Assembly: GCF_013141425.1 (NCBI RefSeq)
Contig: NZ_JABFRA010000079.1
Location: 1-40,659, forward strand
Length of the DNA: 40,659 nt
Reading direction: 5' to 3'
Origin: Methylotenera sp.
Lineage (GTDB): Bacteria > Pseudomonadota > Gammaproteobacteria > Burkholderiales > Methylophilaceae
Made by a program: the position numbers and the translations under genes. Below the pieces are notes generated by a model. That model was given only the letters and a program-made list of their open reading frames with translations, was not told the origin of the DNA and ran no database searches. Positions 35,034 to 40,659 of this stretch are shown one piece after another. Each line of letters begins with the position of its first letter. Position 1 is the first letter of the stretch.

Positions 35034-35444
35034 ATGTTTTTTAAGCGAAGTAATCGGATTCAAAATACCATCGATACCCTAATTGGGCTAGAAACCCGAT
35101 TAGAAGGCGACATTCATTTTTCAGGTGGTTTGCGTGTTGATGGTGCAATACGTGGTAATGTTAGTGAACCAAATGCCAGTCCAAGCACTCTGATATTAAG
35201 CGAGCATGGACGTATTGAAGGCGAGGTCAATGCTTCTAAAATAGTCATTAATGGCAAAGTCGTTGGTCCAGTTAGAGCGGGTCAGTTTATCGAATTGCAA
35301 TCCAAAGCGCGTATTACAGGTGACGTTTACTATAAATCCTTAGAAATGCACACAGGCGCGGTGATAGAGGGTAAATTGGTTTTTTTGGGTGATAACCCTC
35401 AAGAATTAGATGAGACAGGCATTCGAGAGCTTGTTAAAGATTAG
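35034..35444 (+). CDS. Bactofilin
   Basis: Cytoskeletal protein of 136 residues that polymerises without nucleotide. The N-terminal tail FKRSNRIQNTIDTLIGLETR is followed by the beta-helical DUF583 core with regular repeats: EGDIHFSGGLRVDGAIRGNV, LILSEHGRIEGEVNASKIVI, and RITGDVYYKSLEMHTGAVIE. No membrane helix; a short N-terminal membrane-targeting segment is possible. It sits between the coiled-coil membrane protein and erpA. Bactofilins often recruit peptidoglycan hydrolases, and an M23 peptidase gene lies 3 kb away (38504-39898). Confidence 0.95.
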   Translation: MFFKRSNRIQNTIDTLIGLETRLEGDIHFSGGLRVDGAIRGNVSEPNASPSTLILSEHGRIEGEVNASKIVINGKVVGPVRAGQFIELQSKARITGDVYYKSLEMHTGAVIEGKLVFLGDNPQELDETGIRELVKD

Positions 35445-35503
35445 ATTGACCTTGCTGCTACACGGTAGCATAATGATTTTATTAAGAAATTTAGGAGTAC
35501 GAA

Positions 35504-35875
35504 ATGAATGCTGTAACTGAGATTCAAACTGACGATTTAGAAATTCCTGCGCCCTTAGTGTTTACCGATAATGCGGCTAAAAAAGTGAAAGAGCTGATTG
35601 AGGAAGAAGGTTCGCCAGATCTTAAGCTCCGCGTATTTGTAAGCGGTGGCGGTTGCTCGGGCTTTCAATACGGCTTTACTTTTGAAGAAGAAGTGAACGA
35701 AGATGATACACAAGTGCAAAAAGATACGGTGACATTGTTGATTGACCCGATGAGTTTGCAGTATTTGATGGGTGCAGAAATTGATTACACCGACAGCTTA
35801 CAAGGTTCTCAATTCGTGATTCGCAACCCACAAGCCACGACGACTTGTGGTTGCGGTTCTTCCTTCTCCGTTTAG
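35504..35875 (+). CDS. erpA: Iron-sulfur cluster insertion protein ErpA
   Basis: A-type carrier that delivers Fe-S clusters to target proteins. The 123-residue product has the three conserved cysteines: Cys51 in [12 protein letters not shown], and Cys115/Cys117 in [10 protein letters not shown]. An acidic N-terminal extension of about 17 residues precedes the core. It has a ribosome-binding site TTAGGAG about 9 bases before the ATG. A bidirectional terminator follows. Confidence 0.95.
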   Translation: MNAVTEIQTDDLEIPAPLVFTDNAAKKVKELIEEEGSPDLKLRVFVSGGGCSGFQYGFTFEEEVNEDDTQVQKDTVTLLIDPMSLQYLMGAEIDYTDSLQGSQFVIRNPQATTTCGCGSSFSV

Positions 35876-35891
35876 TTTCTATTGAGTAATT

Positions 35892-35920
35892 AAAAAGCCA
35901 AGCGTCTGCTTGGCTTTTTT
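35892..35920. terminator. Bidirectional rho-independent terminator between erpA and gltA
   Basis: A perfect 12-bp stem, AAAAAGCCAAGC (35892-35903), loop GTCT, GCTTGGCTTTTT (35908-35919). T runs occur on both strands, so it can end both the erpA and the convergent gltA transcript. Confidence 0.92.
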
Positions 35921-35937
35921 GTTTTATCTAGCATGCT

Positions 35938-37233
35938 TTATCGCTTATCTATTTCCACAAAATCCCGTCTTAGCTCACCTTTGTAGAGTTGTCTTGGTCG
36001 GCCTATTTTGTGCTCTTCATCGGAAATCATTTCAGACCATTGTGCAATCCAACCAGCAGTTCTAGCTAAAGCAAAAATAGCTGTAAACATTGAGTTTGGA
36101 ATGCCCATTGCGCGCATTACGATACCGCTGTAGAAGTCCACGTTCGGATAAAGTTTACGAGAAACAAAGTACTCGTCTTCAAGGGCAATTTTTTCTAGTT
36201 CCATTGCAAGTTTAAACATTGGGTCATCGTGCAGGCCAAGTACATCGAGAACTTCGTGACAAGTAGAGCGCATAATCTTCGCTCGAGGATCCATGTTTCG
36301 ATAGACGCGATGTCCAAAACCCATCAAACGGAAACTGTCCGTTTTATCTTTAGCACGCTTAATAAATTCGCCAATTCGGGAAACGTCACCGATTTCTTCC
36401 AACATTTTGAGTGTAGCCTCGTTGGCTCCGCCATGTGCAGGGCCCCATAAAGAGGCGATGCCTGCAGAAATGCAAGCGTACGGATTGGCACCGCTTGAAC
36501 CTACCAAACGGACAGTACTGGTTGAAGCATTCTGTTCATGGTCGGCATGCAATATTAAAATGCGTTCAAACGCTTTGGCTAGTACTGGGTTAGGTACATA
36601 AGTTTCGCAAGGTGTCGCAAACATCATGTGCATGAAGTTTTCAGCATAGTTCAGATGATTTTGCGGGTACATAAAGGGCTGCCCCAAGTTATATTTATAA
36701 CTCCAAGCTGCAATAGTAGGTACTTTTGCTAATAAACGATGTGCAGAAATCTCACGATGTTTGGCATCACGAATGTCCATCGCATCAAAATAGAAGGCTG
36801 AAAGTGAACCCACGACACCAACCATAACGGCCATTGGATGTGCATCGCGTCTAAATCCTCGAAAAATATTACTCAGCTGGTCATGCAACATGGTGCTGCC
36901 GTTGATAGTATCCGTAAATTGTTGAGTTTGCTTAGCGTTAGGTAGCTCACCATGCAGCAACAGATAAGAAACCTCCATGAAGTTACAGTGTTCAGCTAGC
37001 TGCTCAATCGGGTAACCGCGATAATATAACAGGCCTTTTTCGCCATCGATAAACGTGATGTTAGAGTTACAGGCAGCTGTAGATAAGAAGCCAGGGTCGT
37101 AAGTGAATATATTGTGTTTGCTAAGGTTGCGTATATCAATTACATCATTGCCAAGACTGCCAGTCAGAATCGGCAATTCAATGGATGTTGCACCGTTATC
37201 AAATGAAAGGGTGGCTTTCGTTGGTTTTGTCAT
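35938..37233 (-). CDS. gltA: Citrate synthase, type I
   Basis: Condenses acetyl-CoA and oxaloacetate to citrate. The 431-residue product is the long, hexameric NADH-sensitive type of Gram-negative bacteria. The catalytic residues are present: His267 in WGPAHGGAN, His308 in GFGHRVY and Asp366 in NVDFYSG, matching E. coli His264, His305 and Asp362. [19 protein letters not shown] is the family signature. It is convergent with erpA; a TATAAT -10 element lies about 35 bases upstream of its ATG. Confidence 0.98.
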   Translation of the reverse strand: MTKPTKATLSFDNGATSIELPILTGSLGNDVIDIRNLSKHNIFTYDPGFLSTAACNSNITFIDGEKGLLYYRGYPIEQLAEHCNFMEVSYLLLHGELPNAKQTQQFTDTINGSTMLHDQLSNIFRGFRRDAHPMAVMVGVVGSLSAFYFDAMDIRDAKHREISAHRLLAKVPTIAAWSYKYNLGQPFMYPQNHLNYAENFMHMMFATPCETYVPNPVLAKAFERILILHADHEQNASTSTVRLVGSSGANPYACISAGIASLWGPAHGGANEATLKMLEEIGDVSRIGEFIKRAKDKTDSFRLMGFGHRVYRNMDPRAKIMRSTCHEVLDVLGLHDDPMFKLAMELEKIALEDEYFVSRKLYPNVDFYSGIVMRAMGIPNSMFTAIFALARTAGWIAQWSEMISDEEHKIGRPRQLYKGELRRDFVEIDKR

Positions 37234-37268
37234 GTTGGCGCCTTGTAGATTAGTCTAAATTTAAATTA

Positions 37269-37274
37269 ATTATA
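37269..37274 (-). promoter_or_regulatory. Probable -10 element of gltA
   Basis: A perfect TATAAT on the minus strand about 35 bases upstream of the gltA ATG. No good -35 hexamer lies 16-18 bases further upstream, which suggests an activator-dependent or weak promoter. Confidence 0.45.
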
Positions 37275-37342
37275 CTTTATTGATCTGCATAATTGCTTAA
37301 TCAAATGTAGCTAAATCACAAGAAGATTCGCATCAGTAAATG

Positions 37343-38455
37343 CTAATGTTGATAGATGGCACCTAATATCCGTGTGCCTTTGGCACCAGTGACTTCAGGT
37401 AGATTAGCTGGTTGTTGATTAACACATTGCTTAGCAAGCCATGCAAATGCAACAGCTTCCAACCAATCTACACCTATACCAAGCTCATCCGAAGTAGAAA
37501 GTTTGGTTGTACCAAGCAACTGCTGTAAATCATTTATAAGTAGCGTATTATGCGCCCCACCACCACATAGATAAACTTCGTCAGTAGCCCCACAAGTTTT
37601 AAGTGCGCCGTAAATGCTATGCGCTGTTAGGGCAACTAAAGTGCGCGCGACATCTTGCGGGTGTAAATGTGGATAGAGCAAATGTTGTTTTAGCCAGAAG
37701 TCATTAAACAAATCCCGCCCCGTGCTTTTCGGGGGCGCTAGCAAAAAGTAAGGTTCAGCCAGCATGTTAAATAACAAGCTATCCAACACTATTCCTGTGG
37801 CTGCCCATGCACCGCCCGCATCGTAATTTTGATTTTTATGCTGTTTTATCCAAGCGTCTAGTAACATATTGCCAGGCCCAGAATCAAAACCTAGTACTGT
37901 ACCATTGCTTGCCAAATAGGTGATATTTGCAATGCCACCAATATTAATGATTGCACGACTAACTTGCGGGTCGGCAAAAACAGCTTGATGAAAAGCGGGT
38001 ACCAAAGGCGCACCTTGCCCGCCAGCCGCAATGTCACGACTTCTAAAGTCGGCTATCACGCTAATACCAGTAAGTTCAGCAAGTAAGGCAGGATTGCCAA
38101 TTTGCAATGTGAAGCCTAATTCAGGTCGATGTCGGATGGTTTGCCCATGACAACCAATAGCAGAGACCGCATTTGGAGCTAATTTAGCGATGGCTAGCAA
38201 TTGATTCACAGCATCTGCATATAACCTCGCAAGTCTAATACCAGTCAAGGCGGTAACTTCGAGCTCGTTTTCTGTGGGGTGTTGTAGCGCTAAAATTTGT
38301 GCGCGTAAATCAGAGGGATATGCTAGAAAATACGTATGTAGCACATGTGGTTTTTGTGCACTATCTAAAGCTTCCTGGTCAAATGAGACAAGTGCAACAT
38401 CCACACCATCAAGGCTGGTGCCAGACATCAGCCCGATGTAAAGTGCGCCAGCCAT
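37343..38455 (-). CDS. anmK: Anhydro-N-acetylmuramic acid kinase
   Basis: Phosphorylates and opens 1,6-anhydro-MurNAc in peptidoglycan recycling, giving MurNAc-6-phosphate. The 370-residue product has the ATP-binding GLMSGTSLDGVDVALVSF (8-25), SAIGCHGQTIRHRP, VIADFRSRDIAAGGQGAPLV, NIGGIANITYL, LGFDSGPGNMLLDAW and a C-terminal LCGGGAHN. Length matches E. coli AnmK (369). The next upstream gene in the operon is the M23 peptidase, 48 bases away; both act on peptidoglycan. Confidence 0.97.
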   Translation of the reverse strand: MAGALYIGLMSGTSLDGVDVALVSFDQEALDSAQKPHVLHTYFLAYPSDLRAQILALQHPTENELEVTALTGIRLARLYADAVNQLLAIAKLAPNAVSAIGCHGQTIRHRPELGFTLQIGNPALLAELTGISVIADFRSRDIAAGGQGAPLVPAFHQAVFADPQVSRAIINIGGIANITYLASNGTVLGFDSGPGNMLLDAWIKQHKNQNYDAGGAWAATGIVLDSLLFNMLAEPYFLLAPPKSTGRDLFNDFWLKQHLLYPHLHPQDVARTLVALTAHSIYGALKTCGATDEVYLCGGGAHNTLLINDLQQLLGTTKLSTSDELGIGVDWLEAVAFAWLAKQCVNQQPANLPEVTGAKGTRILGAIYQH

Positions 38456-38503
38456 GGTTTTGAACTTAAGTTTTGAACTTTTTTAGCTTGATTTGGCTAG
38501 TGT

Positions 38504-39898
38504 TTATTCTAGTGCAGCAATATTGCTATTACCGAGTAATTTAATTTGGGCGGTTAGTTGACTGCTAACTGCGTCAAACGCCACTTTATCTTGCCCAGTA
38601 ATCGGGAAGGATTTTGGCAAGGCGACGGTCATGGGGTCTCTGTGCACGCCGTTCACCAAAAACTCATAATGCAAATGTGGCCCAGTAGACATACCTGTGG
38701 TGCCCACGTAGCCTATAATATCGCCCTGAACCACCTTATCTCCCCGACTTAAGCCCGCCGCAAAGCGTGATAAATGGCCATATACCGTGCTTATGCCGCT
38801 GTCGTGTTTGAGTACGACGACATTGCCATAGCCACCTTTTACGCCAACAAAATCCACTTTGGCATCCCCCGAAGCTTTTACTCGTGTGCCTGTTGGTGCG
38901 GCAAAATCTGTCCCTTTATGTGCTTTTAAGCGTTGTAAAATCGGGTGGAATCGACCTGAACTAAAGCTTGAACTAATGCGTGAAAACTCAAGTGGCGAGC
39001 GCAAAAACGATTTATGCAGGCTTTTTCCATCAGGCGTGTAATATTGCATTTTTCCAGATTCATCGCGGTAACCAATGGCTTGGTAGATCTTGCCGTTATT
39101 GACGAATTCGGCGGCCAATACATCACCAGTCTTCAATAATTCGCCCTGATTATAGTTGCCCTCATAAATTACACTCAAGTGGTCGCCACGGCGTAAATCT
39201 TTGGTGAAATCAATTTCACTTTCAAACATTTCTGCTATTTGTACTGCAATGTAATCTGGAATATTGGCCGCATCAGTAGCGCCAAATAAGGAACTGCTAA
39301 TTTCTGCCGACTTTAATATCGGGCGACTCTCAAATTTCTGTACGATCTTGCTTGCTTCATATCCTGTAGCAGTTTGTTTGATAGCAATAAATTGATCAGA
39401 ATCCAATTGGTATTTCAGCGAGATTAAATTACCCTCGTTATCTGTCTGCGCTTCAATGTTGCGGCTCGGCCTTAACGAGCTGGTGATTTCACTAGCAACA
39501 CTATCAGTATGTATAAAGTTAATGGCTTCACGATTATGAATATTCAAGCGTGATAAAACAGTATTAAAAGTATCGTCACGGCGGACGTGTTCTTTGTACC
39601 AGAAGTTCTGTTCAGCAATAGTGGTTGTGGAATCAGCAGCTTGCGGCAAGGTAATTTCTTCCACCACTGCGGCAGTCTGAATTGTGCCAATCATAGTTTG
39701 TGGCGCTAGACCAAAAGCGGTGTAGATGCCAAACAAAGGCAAACAGGAAATTGCTAAAATCCAGCGCAATTTAAGCTTACGCTCAGTTTTATGAGCGATT
39801 TGCGCTAAAATAGCATTTTGCTCAGAAGCCTTTTTCAAGCTCTCTTTAGCAAAATAATTAAAACTAGCGTTATGTTGATTAGTCTCGTTAATATCCAC
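38504..39898 (-). CDS. M23 family metallopeptidase (peptidoglycan endopeptidase)
   Basis: Membrane-anchored, periplasmic zinc peptidase of 464 residues that probably cleaves peptide cross-links. It has a short cytoplasmic head (1-45), one membrane segment (about 46-63), an OapA/LysM-like linker region (about 100-215) and the M23 domain (about 300-425). The zinc ligands and catalytic residues are visible: His327 and Asp331 in HKGTDFAAP, His375 in YGHLSRF, and His408/His410 in GPHLHYEF. I place the start at GTG 39898, which has an AGAGG ribosome-binding site 7 bases ahead. The frame is open to 40039, but that would run into the divergent tyrS gene. Confidence 0.92.
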   Translation of the reverse strand: MDINETNQHNASFNYFAKESLKKASEQNAILAQIAHKTERKLKLRWILAISCLPLFGIYTAFGLAPQTMIGTIQTAAVVEEITLPQAADSTTTIAEQNFWYKEHVRRDDTFNTVLSRLNIHNREAINFIHTDSVASEITSSLRPSRNIEAQTDNEGNLISLKYQLDSDQFIAIKQTATGYEASKIVQKFESRPILKSAEISSSLFGATDAANIPDYIAVQIAEMFESEIDFTKDLRRGDHLSVIYEGNYNQGELLKTGDVLAAEFVNNGKIYQAIGYRDESGKMQYYTPDGKSLHKSFLRSPLEFSRISSSFSSGRFHPILQRLKAHKGTDFAAPTGTRVKASGDAKVDFVGVKGGYGNVVVLKHDSGISTVYGHLSRFAAGLSRGDKVVQGDIIGYVGTTGMSTGPHLHYEFLVNGVHRDPMTVALPKSFPITGQDKVAFDAVSSQLTAQIKLLGNSNIAALE

Positions 39899-39932
39899 GG
39901 GCTGACCTCTATAAAGTTTAGTACGGTTGTGG

Positions 39933-39960
39933 ATAATAACAGAAAACTCAATCAGAACAA
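39933..39960 (-). promoter_or_regulatory. Candidate promoter of the M23 peptidase and anmK
   Basis: On the minus strand TTGTTC (39960-39955), a 16-base spacer and TATTAT (39938-39933). The predicted start is near 39926, upstream of the AGAGG and GTG chosen for the M23 gene. The hexamer match is moderate. Confidence 0.4.
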
Positions 39961-39997
39961 GTAAATAAACTGTAATTATTAATGTTTTTAGTAATGA

Positions 39998-40659
<662 letters not shown>

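Overview
The window reads as a chromosomal segment of a betaproteobacterium, most likely Methylophilaceae (Methylotenera/Methylophilus-like). This is inferred from gene order and moderately AT-rich base use; no 16S or other decisive marker is present. Supporting blocks are argH divergent from an AlgZ/AlgR-type two-component system leading into hemC-hemD-hemX-hemY; a Ser/Thr kinase and PP2C phosphatase leading into rph-rdgB-hemW; yicC-gmk-rpoZ-spoT-recG; ubiC-ubiA; rplM-rpsI; argC-bactofilin-erpA; and gltA-anmK-M23 peptidase next to tyrS. No rRNA, tRNA, insertion sequence, CRISPR array or prophage is visible.

Layout. 1-5.7 kb (+): a tightly overlapping tripartite heavy-metal RND efflux operon (outer-membrane factor cut by the window edge, periplasmic adaptor, inner-membrane pump) ending in a small PII-like DUF3240 gene. 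5.75-10.85 kb (-): sensor kinase, LytTR response regulator, hemC, hemD, hemX and a hemY reduced to its membrane domain. 11.0-14.15 kb (+): argH and a FimV-like protein. 14.2-16.9 kb: a small accessory cassette of DUF2798 membrane protein, alpha/beta hydrolase and SDR oxidoreductase (all -), divergent from a TetR regulator with two matching operators in the shared promoter region. 16.9-21.7 kb (-): kinase, phosphatase, RNase PH, RdgB, a 76-residue protein and HemW, apparently one operon. 21.9-29.86 kb (+): yicC, gmk, rpoZ, spoT, recG, ubiC, ubiA. 29.86-32.2 kb (-): a second, canonical FimV. 32.6-35.9 kb (+): rplM-rpsI with a strong promoter and terminator, then argC, a DUF6776-like coiled-coil membrane protein, bactofilin and erpA, closed by a bidirectional terminator. 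35.9-39.9 kb (-): gltA, anmK and an M23 peptidase. 40.0 kb to the end (+): tyrS, cut by the window edge.

The genes mostly serve core metabolism and cell-envelope work: heme synthesis, arginine synthesis (argH, argC), ubiquinone synthesis (ubiC, ubiA), stringent response and RNA polymerase assembly (spoT, rpoZ, gmk), peptidoglycan turnover (anmK, M23, bactofilin) and polar or pilus organisation (two FimV-like proteins). Most unusual to the eye are: hemW has no ATG, GTG or TTG codon upstream of its radical-SAM motif; the hydrolase has a strong ribosome-binding site and ATG in the wrong frame; hemY is truncated next to the metal-efflux operon; the TetR/SDR control region is very clear; and a structured 88-bp element lies between recG and ubiC. 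I found no clear case of a wholly new multi-gene system.
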